NCBI RefSeq assembly: GCF_003002955.1
Contig: NZ_PVTJ01000012.1
Location: 94,695-158,694, forward strand
Reading direction: 5' to 3'
DNA length: 64,000 nucleotides
From: Glycomyces artemisiae
GTDB taxonomy: Bacteria; Actinomycetota; Actinomycetes; Mycobacteriales; Micromonosporaceae
Below, one piece after another: positions 8,989 through 16,607 of this stretch. Positions within the stretch are counted from its first letter, which is position 1, and every line of letters begins with the position of its first letter. The notes beneath the pieces are model-generated. The model did not search any database and had not been told where the DNA came from. It worked only from the letters and a program-made list of their open reading frames with translations. The translations under genes and the position numbers were made by a program.

Positions 8989-9642
8989 TCAGGTGCCGGG
9001 CTCGCGGAGGACCGCGGTGACGCGGCCGACGAAGCGGTCCCAGGCGCGGCGCGAACCGGGCGTGTCCGCGGCGCCGGTCTCCTCGATCCAGAGGTGCACG
9101 AATCCGAGGAGGCCGCCGCAGAACGCGGCGACGAGGAGGCGGACGGCGAGGGCGTCCACGTCGGGGTGGCGGCCCGTCATCGCGGCCGTCATCCGCTCGG
9201 TGAAGAGGTTGAAGGCGCGCTGCATGAGCAGGGCTTCGCGCTCCCCCGGCTGCGGCTCGCCGCCGAGGATCCCGAAGAGCTCCACGACGACGGGCACGAG
9301 GTGGTCGCCGGAGGAGGTGGCGGCGAGGTCGGCGAGGACGGTGTCGGGTTCGCGCTCGTCGTTGGCGGCGCGCGCGGACATGCGGTCGACGACCTCGACG
9401 AGCATCTGCCCGGCGACCTCGGTGGCGACGTCGGCGAGGGTCGCGAAGTGGTTGAAGACGGTGCGGCGCGAGACGTCGGCGGCGGCGGCCAGCTCGTCGA
9501 CGGAGAACCCGGTGCCCTGGCGCTCGCGCATGAGGTCGGCGGCGGCGTCGAGGATCGCCTTGCGGCTCTTGGCTTTGAGCGCGGCGCGGCGGTCGACCGG
9601 CGGGCCGGGCGGCGGGTCGACGGGTCCTGCGGGAGCGGCCAT
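8989..9642 (-). CDS. TetR-family repressor of MMPL operon
   Basis: 217 residues. After a proline-rich leader, residues 25-75 form the TetR helix-turn-helix (FSVDELAAAADVSRRTVFNHF). The remaining helical part would bind an inducer. It lies first in a two-gene operon with the MMPL exporter, the usual arrangement for a drug or lipid efflux repressor. A -10 box TAGTGT (9655-9650, minus strand) ends 7 nt before the ATG, and the perfect palindrome 9664-9680 lies where the -35 box would be, so autorepression is likely. Confidence 0.85.
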   Translation of the reverse strand: MAAPAGPVDPPPGPPVDRRAALKAKSRKAILDAAADLMRERQGTGFSVDELAAAADVSRRTVFNHFATLADVATEVAGQMLVEVVDRMSARAANDEREPDTVLADLAATSSGDHLVPVVVELFGILGGEPQPGEREALLMQRAFNLFTERMTAAMTGRHPDVDALAVRLLVAAFCGGLLGFVHLWIEETGAADTPGSRRAWDRFVGRVTAVLREPGT

Positions 9643-9649
9643 GCCGCCT

Positions 9650-9655
9650 ACACTA
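9650..9655 (-). promoter_or_regulatory. -10 box of tetR-MMPL promoter
   Basis: TAGTGT on the minus strand, 7 nt from the ATG at 9642; a leaderless transcript is expected. Confidence 0.4.
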
Positions 9656-9663
9656 AATGCAAC

Positions 9664-9680
9664 GATGCACTGAGTGCATC
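9664..9680. promoter_or_regulatory. Operator palindrome of TetR (8989-9642)
   Basis: GATGCACTGAGTGCATC is a perfect inverted repeat with 8 bp arms around a central G. It covers the -35 region of the TetR-MMPL promoter, the place expected for an autoregulatory TetR site. It differs from the ACCG...CGGT sites used elsewhere in the island, so it probably belongs to this TetR alone. Confidence 0.6.
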
Positions 9681-9728
9681 ATCTTGTGCGGATCGCCACA
9701 GGTCGCCGCGGCGCGGGACTGGCGCTGC

Positions 9729-9746
9729 AAACCGTCCAGTCGGTAT
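9729..9746. promoter_or_regulatory. Catabolic-island operator copy 1
   Basis: AAACCGTCCAGTCGGTAT lies just upstream of the alcohol dehydrogenase operon, overlapping a possible -10 box TATGCT (9744-9749). It matches three other sites (14540, 23555, 26672) with the shared pattern ACCG(A/T)CYRG(A/T)CGGTAT, as expected for a common TetR-family operator. Confidence 0.6.
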
Positions 9747-9778
9747 GCTGAGCGGTACCGAACGACGAGGAGGTCGGC

Positions 9779-10867
9779 GTGGAGATCACCGGAGCCGTGC
9801 TGGAGCGCTGCGGCGCCCCCGCGCCGTACGCCGAGTCGCGGCCGGTCACCTTGGGGCCCTTGCAGCTCGACCGCCCGGGACCGGGCGAGCTGCTGGTGCG
9901 CGTGGAGGCCGCGGGACTATGCCACTCGGACCTGTCGGTGGTCGACGGCAGCCGAGTGCGGCCGGTGCCGATGCTCCTGGGCCACGAGGCCGCGGGCATC
10001 GTCGAGGAGGCGGGCCCGGAAACCGGCGTCGCGGTCGGCCGCCGCGTCGTCATGACGTTCCTGCCGCGCTGCGGGCGCTGCGAGGAGTGCGGGACGCTCG
10101 GGCGCCTGCCGTGCGCGGTCGGCTCCGCTGCGAATGCGGCGGGGACCCTCGTCGGCGGGGCCGTGCGGCTCAGCCGCGGCGGCGAGCCCGTCGCCCACCA
10201 CCTCGGCGTGAGCGCGTTCGCGACGCACGCGGTGGTCTCCGAGAGCTCCGTGGTCCCGGTGGAGGACGACGTGCCCGCGGACATTGCGGCCCTGCTCGGG
10301 TGCGCGGTGCTCACCGGCGGCGGCGCCGTCGTCAACGCGGGCAGGCCCGAACCCGGTGCGCCCGTGGCGGTCGTGGGCCTCGGCGGGGTCGGCATGGCCG
10401 CGCTCCTGGTCGCGCTGGCTCTGGGCCACTCCGTGATCGGCGTCGACACCGTGCCCGCGAAACTGGACCTGGCCAGGTCGCTCGGGGCCGAGGCCCGCAC
10501 TCCCGAAGCGGCCGAAGTACTCCGGGCGCCCGTCGTCGTCGAGGCCGCGGGCTCGGCCCGCGCGTTCGAGACCGCGTTCGCGCTCACCGCCCCCGGCGGG
10601 ACCACCGTGACCGTGGGCCTGCCGCACCCCGACGCGCGCGCGTCGCTCGCGCCGCTGCGCCTGACCGCCGAGGCGCGCACCGTCGTCGGGTCCTACCTCG
10701 GCTCCGCGGTCCCCGGCGACGACGTCCCCCGCTACGCGGACCTCTGGCGTGCCGGGCGACTCCCGCTCGACCGGCTCGTCTCCGACCGGATCGGCCTCGA
10801 CGGCCTCCCGGCCGCCCTGGACCGCCTCGCCTCGGGCGAGGCGCTGCGCCAGCTCATCATGTTCTGA
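9779..10867 (+). CDS. Zinc-dependent alcohol dehydrogenase
   Basis: 362 residues of the medium-chain zinc alcohol dehydrogenase family. Catalytic zinc ligands are in AAGLCHSDLS and LLGHEAAG; the structural zinc site is the four-Cys cluster CGRCEECGTLGRLPC near residues 100-114. The NAD-binding fold shows VVGLGGVGMAALLV near 200, followed by GVDTVPAKL with an acidic residue favouring NAD. It would oxidise an alcohol to aldehyde or ketone, or a hydroxyacid precursor, before CoA activation. The GTG start has GAGGAGG about 5 nt upstream. It is first in an operon with the SDR and MaoC genes, under operator copy 1. Confidence 0.85.
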   Translation: MEITGAVLERCGAPAPYAESRPVTLGPLQLDRPGPGELLVRVEAAGLCHSDLSVVDGSRVRPVPMLLGHEAAGIVEEAGPETGVAVGRRVVMTFLPRCGRCEECGTLGRLPCAVGSAANAAGTLVGGAVRLSRGGEPVAHHLGVSAFATHAVVSESSVVPVEDDVPADIAALLGCAVLTGGGAVVNAGRPEPGAPVAVVGLGGVGMAALLVALALGHSVIGVDTVPAKLDLARSLGAEARTPEAAEVLRAPVVVEAAGSARAFETAFALTAPGGTTVTVGLPHPDARASLAPLRLTAEARTVVGSYLGSAVPGDDVPRYADLWRAGRLPLDRLVSDRIGLDGLPAALDRLASGEALRQLIMF

Positions 10868-10881
10868 CCGAAAGGACGCCC

Positions 10882-11634
10882 ATGACCTCACGGACCGCCA
10901 TCGTCACCGGAGCCGCGCGCGGCATCGGGGCCGCCACGGCCCGCCGCCTCGCCGCCGACGGGCACGCCGTCGCCGTCCTCGACCTCGCCGAGGACCAGGC
11001 GGCAGGCGTCGCCGACGACATCAACGCCAAGGGCGGCAAGGCGATCGCCATCGGCGCCGACGTCGCGGACGAGGCCGCCGCGACGGCCGCCGTCGCGCGC
11101 GCCGCCGCCGAGCTCGGCCCGCCGCAGATCCTCGTCAACAACGCCGGGATCCTCCGCGACAACCTCCTGTTCAAGATGAGCGCCGCCGACTGGGACGCCG
11201 TCCTCGGCGTCCACCTGCGCGGCGCGTTCCTCATGGCCCGCGCCGTCCAGTCGTCCATGGTGGAGTCCGGCTGGGGCCGGATCGTCAACCTCTCCAGCAC
11301 TTCCGCGCTCGGCAACCGCGGGCAGGCGAACTACGCCGCCGCAAAGGCCGGCATGCAGGGCCTGACCAAGACGCTCGCGATCGAGCTCGGCAAGTTCGGG
11401 ATCACCGCGAACGCCGTCGCGCCCGGGTTCATCGAGACCGAGATGACGAAGGCGACGGCCGAGCGCGTGGGCGTGCCCTTCGCCGACTTCCTCGCGCACG
11501 CCGCGAAGGAGGTCCCGGTCGGGCGCGTCGGCCGGCCCGAGGACATCGCGGCCGCCGTCGCGTTCTTCTGCTCCGAGGAGGCCGGGTACGTCTCCGGGCA
11601 GGTCCTCTACGTCGCCGGAGGTCCGAAGGCATGA
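10882..11634 (+). CDS. FabG-like short-chain dehydrogenase
   Basis: 250 residues, a classical SDR. The cofactor motif TGAARGIG is at 9-16, NNAG at 86-89, and the catalytic Ser-Tyr-Lys as Ser139, Tyr151, Lys155 (YAAAK). Sequence is closest in style to 3-oxoacyl-ACP/CoA reductases (FabG). Next to a MaoC hydratase and a thiolase, it most likely acts as the 3-hydroxyacyl-CoA dehydrogenase of a beta-oxidation cycle. It begins 14 nt after the alcohol dehydrogenase and ends in an ATGA overlap with the hydratase gene. Confidence 0.85.
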   Translation: MTSRTAIVTGAARGIGAATARRLAADGHAVAVLDLAEDQAAGVADDINAKGGKAIAIGADVADEAAATAAVARAAAELGPPQILVNNAGILRDNLLFKMSAADWDAVLGVHLRGAFLMARAVQSSMVESGWGRIVNLSSTSALGNRGQANYAAAKAGMQGLTKTLAIELGKFGITANAVAPGFIETEMTKATAERVGVPFADFLAHAAKEVPVGRVGRPEDIAAAVAFFCSEEAGYVSGQVLYVAGGPKA

Positions 11635-12086
11635 CGATCACCGCCGCCTCCCCCGCCGACCTCGCGAACTCCTTGGGCGCCAAGGCCACCAGCGAATGGC
11701 TCACGATCGACCAGGACCGCGTCGACGCGTTCGCCGACGCCACCGGCGACCACCAGTGGATCCACACCGACCCCGCCCGCGCCGCCGCCGGTCCCTTCGG
11801 CGCGCCGATCGCCCACGGGTACCTGACGCTCTCGCTCCTGCCGCACCTGCTCAGCGGGCTCGTCGCGATCGACGGCCTCGCCATGTCCGTCAACTACGGC
11901 CTCGACCGGCTGCGGTTTCTCCAGCCGGTCCCGGTCGGCGCCCGCGTCCGCGCCGTCGTGGAGCTCGCCTCAGCCGAGGCCACCGCCCGCGGCGTGCGCG
12001 CCGGGTACGCCGTCGCCGTCGAGATCGAGGGCGCCGAGAAGCCCGCGCTCGTCGCGGACACCATCACGCTCTACGTCCCCGCGTAG
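11631..12086 (+). CDS. MaoC-like (R)-specific enoyl-CoA hydratase
   Basis: 151 residues, a single hot-dog domain. The hydratase-2 motif is clear: FADATGDHQWIHTDP with Asp40 and His45 as the catalytic pair, followed by GPFGAPIAHGYLTLSLLP, the conserved substrate-loop region. It hydrates trans-2-enoyl-CoA to (R)-3-hydroxyacyl-CoA, or the reverse, and pairs naturally with the upstream SDR. The ATGA overlap gives tight coupling. Followed by a strong terminator and then the convergent thiolase. Confidence 0.85.
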   Translation: MTITAASPADLANSLGAKATSEWLTIDQDRVDAFADATGDHQWIHTDPARAAAGPFGAPIAHGYLTLSLLPHLLSGLVAIDGLAMSVNYGLDRLRFLQPVPVGARVRAVVELASAEATARGVRAGYAVAVEIEGAEKPALVADTITLYVPA

Positions 12087-12092
12087 GGAACG

Positions 12093-12125
12093 AAGCGGCG
12101 CGGGCCTCGTGGGCCCGCGCCGCTT
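12093..12125. terminator. Bidirectional intrinsic terminator
   Basis: A perfect 14 bp GC-rich stem (12093-12106 with 12112-12125) around a 5 nt loop, flanked by AA and TT. It lies between the convergent hydratase and thiolase genes and would stop transcription from both sides. Confidence 0.8.
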
Positions 12126-12135
12126 TCGTGTGGGA

Positions 12136-13356
12136 TCAAAGCCGTTCGAGGACCATCGCCATGCCCTGGCCGCCGCCGACGCACATGGCCTCCAGGCCGT
12201 ACCGGCCGCCGGTGTCCTGCAAGGCGTTCAGCAGCGTCGAGGTGATCCGCGCGCCGGTCATCCCGAACGGGTGGCCGACGGCGATCGCGCCGCCTTTGAC
12301 GTTGAGGCGGTCCTCATCGATCCCGAGGTCCCGGGCCGAGGGGATCACCTGCGCGGCGAACGCCTCGTTGATCTCGACGAGGTCCATGTCCCCGATCCCC
12401 AGGCCCGCCAGCGCGAGCGTCCGCCGGGACGCCTCGACCGGGCCGAGTCCCATGATCTCCGGGGAGATCCCGGAGACGCCGGTGGCGACGATGCGCGCGA
12501 TCGGCTCGATCCCGAGTTCGGCCACGGCGCGGTCGGAGACGACGACGAGGGCTGCGGCGCCGTCGTTGAGGGGGCAGGCGTTCCCGGCGGTGACGGTCCC
12601 GCCGGGCCGGAAGACCGGGTCGAGCGCGGCGAGTCCGGCGACGGTGGTGCCGGGCCGGGGGCCGTCGTCGGCGGCGACGACGGTGCCGTCGGGAAGGGTG
12701 ACGGGGGTGATGTCCTTGTCCCAGAAGCCTTCGGCGATGGCGCGTTCGGCGCGCTGCTGGCTGCGGGCGGCGTAGGCGTCCTGCTCCTCGCGGGTGATGC
12801 CGCGGAGTGCGGCGACGTTCTCGGCGGTCTGGCCCATGGCGATGTAGGCGTCGGGGAGCAGGCCGTCCTCGCGAGGGTCGGTCCAGTCGGGGGTGCCTCC
12901 GGCGCGTCTCGCAGTGCGGCGCATCGCTTCAGCGAAGACGGGATTCTCCAGTTCGGCGCCGGGGATCGCGTCGCTGGAGCCGACGTCCATGCCGGAGACG
13001 GATTCGACGCCCGCGGAGACGAAGACGTCGCCCTCGCCCGCCTTGATCGCGTGGAAGGCCATGCGGGTGGTCTGGAGGCTGGAGGCGCAGTAGCGGGTGA
13101 CGGTGGCGCCGGGGACGGCGCCCCAGCCGAGCATGACGGCGACGATGCGCGCCATGTTCATGCCCTGGCGGCCGCCGGGCATGCCGCACCCGAGGAGGAG
13201 GTCGTCGATGCGGTCCGGGTCGAGGCCGGGGACCTTGTCGACGGCGGCGCGGACCATCTGCGCGGCGAGGTCGTCGGCGCGGACGTCCTTGAGGGAGCCC
13301 TTGCGGGCACGGCCGATCGGGGAGCGGGCGGTGGCGGCGATGTAGGCCTCGGTCAT
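12136..13356 (-). CDS. fadA: Acetyl-CoA C-acyltransferase (thiolase)
   Basis: 406 residues, full-length degradative thiolase. Nucleophilic Cys90 lies in TRYCASSLQTT; the second half carries His362 in GGAIAVGHPFGMTGAR and the acid/base Cys392 in MCVGGGQGMAMVLERL, also the family C-terminus. It cleaves 3-ketoacyl-CoA with CoA to give acetyl-CoA and a shortened acyl-CoA, the last beta-oxidation step. It follows the acyl-CoA dehydrogenase gene by 13 nt and is presumably co-transcribed from the operator-bearing promoter at 14540. Confidence 0.9.
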   Translation of the reverse strand: MTEAYIAATARSPIGRARKGSLKDVRADDLAAQMVRAAVDKVPGLDPDRIDDLLLGCGMPGGRQGMNMARIVAVMLGWGAVPGATVTRYCASSLQTTRMAFHAIKAGEGDVFVSAGVESVSGMDVGSSDAIPGAELENPVFAEAMRRTARRAGGTPDWTDPREDGLLPDAYIAMGQTAENVAALRGITREEQDAYAARSQQRAERAIAEGFWDKDITPVTLPDGTVVAADDGPRPGTTVAGLAALDPVFRPGGTVTAGNACPLNDGAAALVVVSDRAVAELGIEPIARIVATGVSGISPEIMGLGPVEASRRTLALAGLGIGDMDLVEINEAFAAQVIPSARDLGIDEDRLNVKGGAIAVGHPFGMTGARITSTLLNALQDTGGRYGLEAMCVGGGQGMAMVLERL

Positions 13357-13369
13357 GACGGTGTCCTTT

Positions 13370-14572
13370 CTAGACGAACGCTTGGCGTCCGGTGATCGCC
13401 CGGCCGACGATCAGGGTGTTCATGTCGTAGGTGCCCTCGTAGGAGTAGACGGCCTCGGCGTCGGCGAAGTATCGGGCGACGCCGTGGTCGAGCTGGATGC
13501 CGTTGCCGCCGAGGACGGCGCGGGCGCGGGCGACGACGGTGCGCATGCGGGAGGTGCAGAACGCCTTCGCCATGGCGGCGTGCTCGTCGCGGCGCTTCCC
13601 GGCGTCCTCCAGCTGGGCGGCGCGCACGCAGACGGCGAGCCCGGCGGTGACGTCGGCGAGGTTCTCGGCGAGCTTCTGCTGCACGAGCTGGAACGAGGCG
13701 ATGGGGCGCCCGAACTGCTCGCGCTCCGCGGCGTAGCGGACGGCGGCCTCGTGGGCGCCGAGGGCGATGCCCATGGCCTCCCAGGCGACGCCCACGCGGG
13801 TGGGGCCGAGGACGCCGGCGAGGTCTTTGAAGGAGTCGATCCGCTGGAGCCGGTCGGCTTCGGGGACTTCGACGCCGGTGAGGGTGATGTCGGCGTTCTG
13901 GACGCCGCGCAGGGACTGCTTGCGCTCGATCTTCTCGGTCTTGAAGCCCGGGGTGTCCTTGCGGACGATGAAGCCCTTGACCTGGCCGTCGTCGATGTCC
14001 TTGGCCCAGATGAGGGTGATGTCGGCGAAGGTGGCGTTGCCGATCCAGCGCTTGGCGCCGTCGAGGATCCAGGTGTCGCCGCGGCGGACGGCGGTGGTGC
14101 GCAGGCCGCGGGCGGTGTCGGACCCGGCGAGGGGCTCGGTGAGGCCGAACGCGCCGACGACCTCGCCGCGCCCCATGGGCGGGAGCCATGCGGCGCGCTG
14201 CTCGTCGGAGCCGCCGACGCCGATGGCGCCCATGGCGAGTCCGGAGGTGACGCCGACGAAGGTGGCGAAGGAGGCGTCGACGCGGGCGATCTCGACGGCG
14301 GCCCAGCCGCGGAAGAGGGCGCTGTTGGGGAACCGGCGGGACTCGGGCCAGGCGGTGCCGAGGACGCCGGTGGCGGCGATGCCCGGGATGAGGTGGTGCG
14401 GGAACTCGGCGCGGTCCCAGTAGTCGTCGGCGATGGGCCGGACCTCGCGCTCCATGAAGTCGCGGAGGCGGAGCGCGGCCTCCCGCTCCTCGGGCGCGAG
14501 GAGGTCCTGGAAGGCGTAGAAGTCGCCCTCCAACAGATTGGACCGACCGGTCGGTATGTGGTTAGGATGCAT
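13370..14572 (-). CDS. Acyl-CoA dehydrogenase, glutaryl-CoA dehydrogenase-like
   Basis: About 400 residues, FAD-dependent acyl-CoA dehydrogenase. Landmarks: GAFGLTEPLAGSD in the FAD/substrate region, WIGNATFADITLIWAKD after the beta domain, and YEGTYDMNTLIVGRAITG near the C-terminus with the catalytic Glu, the form seen in glutaryl-CoA dehydrogenases. True decarboxylation cannot be claimed. The ATG at 14572 would place operator copy 2 inside codons 6-11; a TTG at about residue 14, just before GAGGG, is a plausible alternative that frees the operator. Co-transcribed with thiolase; divergent from the thioesterase. Confidence 0.85.
   Translation of the reverse strand: MHPNHIPTGRSNLLEGDFYAFQDLLAPEEREAALRLRDFMEREVRPIADDYWDRAEFPHHLIPGIAATGVLGTAWPESRRFPNSALFRGWAAVEIARVDASFATFVGVTSGLAMGAIGVGGSDEQRAAWLPPMGRGEVVGAFGLTEPLAGSDTARGLRTTAVRRGDTWILDGAKRWIGNATFADITLIWAKDIDDGQVKGFIVRKDTPGFKTEKIERKQSLRGVQNADITLTGVEVPEADRLQRIDSFKDLAGVLGPTRVGVAWEAMGIALGAHEAAVRYAAEREQFGRPIASFQLVQQKLAENLADVTAGLAVCVRAAQLEDAGKRRDEHAAMAKAFCTSRMRTVVARARAVLGGNGIQLDHGVARYFADAEAVYSYEGTYDMNTLIVGRAITGRQAFV
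14538..14568 (+). promoter_or_regulatory. Promoter with operator copy 2 in its spacer
   Basis: A -35 TTGGAC (14538-14543) and a -10 TAGGAT (14563-14568) with a 19 nt spacer drive the thioesterase gene. The spacer holds operator copy 2, GGACCGACCGGTCGGTAT (14540-14557), whose core ACCGACCGGTCGGT is a perfect 14 bp palindrome, the best of the four copies. Binding would block this promoter and the divergent acyl-CoA dehydrogenase promoter. Confidence 0.6.
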
Positions 14573-14601
14573 GGACCCCCGCCTTCCCCTTGGAGGAGAC
14601 C

Positions 14602-15027
14602 GTGACCAACCGATTCCCGTTCCCCTTGCGCTGGAACGACAACGACCAGTACGGCCATATGAACAACACCGTGTACTACGAGGCGATGGACTCGGGCGTC
14701 AACACCTGGATGATGCGCCGCGCGGGCCTGGACCCGGCCGGGGAGGTCATCGGGCTGGCGCGGGCCTCGTCGTGCGAGTTCCTCGCGCCCGCCTCGTTCC
14801 CCGACGTCCTGGAGGTGGACATCGCGGTGGCCCGCCTCGGGACCACCTCGATCACGTGGGACCTGGCGATCCTGCGCGAGGGCGCCCCCGGCCGGGAGGC
14901 GCCGCTCGCGCTGGGGCGGTTCACGCACGTGTTCGTGGACCGCGCCCGCCGCCGCCCGGTGCCGGTGCCCGCGCCGGTCCGCGCCGCCGTGGAGGCGGAG
15001 CTGCGGATCGGCGAAGGCGCGCGCTAA
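14602..15027 (+). CDS. Acyl-CoA thioesterase, 4HBT hot-dog family
   Basis: 141 residues, single hot-dog domain of the 4-hydroxybenzoyl-CoA thioesterase type. The active-site segment LRWNDNDQYGHMNNTVYYE carries the Asp that drives hydrolysis. It would release free acid from CoA thioesters, perhaps to recover CoA or to prevent build-up of dead-end intermediates. The GTG at 14602 has GGAGG 5 nt upstream; an in-frame TTG at 14590 lies in that ribosome site and is rejected. The TAA overlaps the convergent ligase stop by 3 nt. Confidence 0.85.
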   Translation: MTNRFPFPLRWNDNDQYGHMNNTVYYEAMDSGVNTWMMRRAGLDPAGEVIGLARASSCEFLAPASFPDVLEVDIAVARLGTTSITWDLAILREGAPGREAPLALGRFTHVFVDRARRRPVPVPAPVRAAVEAELRIGEGAR

Positions 15028-16607
15028 GGCGTGAACCTCTGCACCAGTTCGCGTTTGAGGACCTTCCCGCTCGCGCCGAGCGGGAGGGCCTCCACGACGT
15101 GGACGACCCGCGGGTACTTGTAGGCCGCGACCTTCTCCTTCATGAACGCCACGACCTCCGCCGCGTCGACCTCCCGGCCCCGCGCGGGGACGACCGCCGC
15201 GTGGACCTCCTGGCCGTGCGTGTCGTGCGGGACGCCGAAGACCGCGCCGATCGACACCGCCGGATGCCGCGCGAGGACCGCCTCGACCTCCGAGGGGTAC
15301 ACGTTGTAGCCGTTGCGGATGATCATGTCCTTCTTGCGGTCCACGATGGTCACGACGTGGTCGGCGGTGACGGTGCCGAGGTCGCCGGAGCGGAACCACC
15401 CGTCCACGACCGCCGCGGCCGTCGCGTCGGGCCGCCCGAGGTAGCCCTTCATGAGGTTGTGGCCGCGGATGACGATCTCGCCGAGCTCGCCGGGGGCCAG
15501 CAGGACGATGCGGTCCTCGGTCTCGGCGTCGGCCGCCGCGACGTCCACGCCCCAGATCGGGGTGCCGACGGTCCCGGGCCGGATCGGCTCGCCCGCCTTG
15601 TTGAACGTCGCCGACGGCGCGGTCTCCGTGAGCCCGTAGCCCTCGTGGACCTGCGCGCCGAACGCCGCCTCGAACGCCTCCAGCAGCGCCACCGGCAGGG
15701 CCGCGCCGCCCGAGACCGCGAACCGCAGCGGCGGTCGCGCGGGGTTGCGCCCGGCGGCCTCGACGAGCCCTGCGAAGTTCGTGGGCACCGCCGTGAACAC
15801 GGTGCCGCCGTGGCGGTTGAGCAGTTCCAGCGCATCGTCGGGGTCGAACTTCGGGAGCAGGATGATCGAGGCGCCGCGCCGGAACGCGACGTTGAGGACG
15901 GCCATCTGCCCGAAGGAGTGGAAGAACGGGAGCCCGCCGTAGACCACGTCCTCGGGGAACATCGGGAACGAGTCGATGAGGGAGACGTTGACCTGCTCGA
16001 CCATCGCCAGGTGCGAGCCGACCGCGCCCTTCGGCGTGCCGGTCGTCCCCGACGTGTAGAGGATCGTGGCGGCGTCGAGGGGGTTGACCGAGGCGTAGCG
16101 TTCGATCGGGTCCGCCTGCGCCGCTTCGGCTTCGAGGCGCGGCAGGGGCCGGCCTCCGACTTCGAGGCCCTCGGGGGCGAGCACCGAGACGAGCGGGGTC
16201 CCGGTGCGCGCCGCGGCGGGGGCGGCCTCGGCGAGGAGCGGCGCGGCGGCCACGAGGAGCTCGGCCTCGGAGTCCTCCAGCACGAACACGATCTCGTCGG
16301 CCTTGAACAGCAGGTGGATCGGCACGATCACGGCGCCGAGCGCGAGCGCCGCGTAGTAGACGCGCGGGAAGTCCGGGACGTTCGGCACGAGCATCGCCAC
16401 GCGCGAGCCGCGCCCGACGCCGCGGGCCGCGAGCGCCCCGGCGTAGGCGCGGGTCTGGTCCCACAGCTCCCCGTAATGCAAGGTGGCGCCCATGAAGTGC
16501 AGGGCGGGCGCGTCCGGCGTGCGGCGCGCGGTGTCGGCGAGGATGGCGGCGATCGAGAGGGTCCCGTAGCCGGGGCCGTCGATCGCGGGGTCGGGTCGGT
16601 GCGTCAT
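15024..16607 (-). CDS. fadD: Acyl-CoA ligase (AMP-forming)
   Basis: 527 residues, ANL superfamily. Motifs in order: the P-loop YTSGTTGTPKG near 195, the aromatic-rich segment around GYGLTETAPSATFNKAG near 310, GWFRSGDLGTV near 395, RKKDMIIRNGYNVYPSEVE near 420, and the C-terminal lysine region GASGKVLKRELV. It activates a carboxylic acid with ATP and CoA. Chain length is not clear, but similarity is to medium- and long-chain ligases. The ATG overlaps the upstream dehydrogenase stop as ATGA, so ligase, dehydrogenase and kinase are made together. Confidence 0.9.
   Translation of the reverse strand: MTHRPDPAIDGPGYGTLSIAAILADTARRTPDAPALHFMGATLHYGELWDQTRAYAGALAARGVGRGSRVAMLVPNVPDFPRVYYAALALGAVIVPIHLLFKADEIVFVLEDSEAELLVAAAPLLAEAAPAAARTGTPLVSVLAPEGLEVGGRPLPRLEAEAAQADPIERYASVNPLDAATILYTSGTTGTPKGAVGSHLAMVEQVNVSLIDSFPMFPEDVVYGGLPFFHSFGQMAVLNVAFRRGASIILLPKFDPDDALELLNRHGGTVFTAVPTNFAGLVEAAGRNPARPPLRFAVSGGAALPVALLEAFEAAFGAQVHEGYGLTETAPSATFNKAGEPIRPGTVGTPIWGVDVAAADAETEDRIVLLAPGELGEIVIRGHNLMKGYLGRPDATAAAVVDGWFRSGDLGTVTADHVVTIVDRKKDMIIRNGYNVYPSEVEAVLARHPAVSIGAVFGVPHDTHGQEVHAAVVPARGREVDAAEVVAFMKEKVAAYKYPRVVHVVEALPLGASGKVLKRELVQRFTP

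Noticed and set aside
8197..10881. Upstream extension of the SDR at 10882
   Set aside because: The frame runs back through the MMPL, TetR and alcohol dehydrogenase genes; the ATG at 10882 with AAAGGA upstream is the real start.
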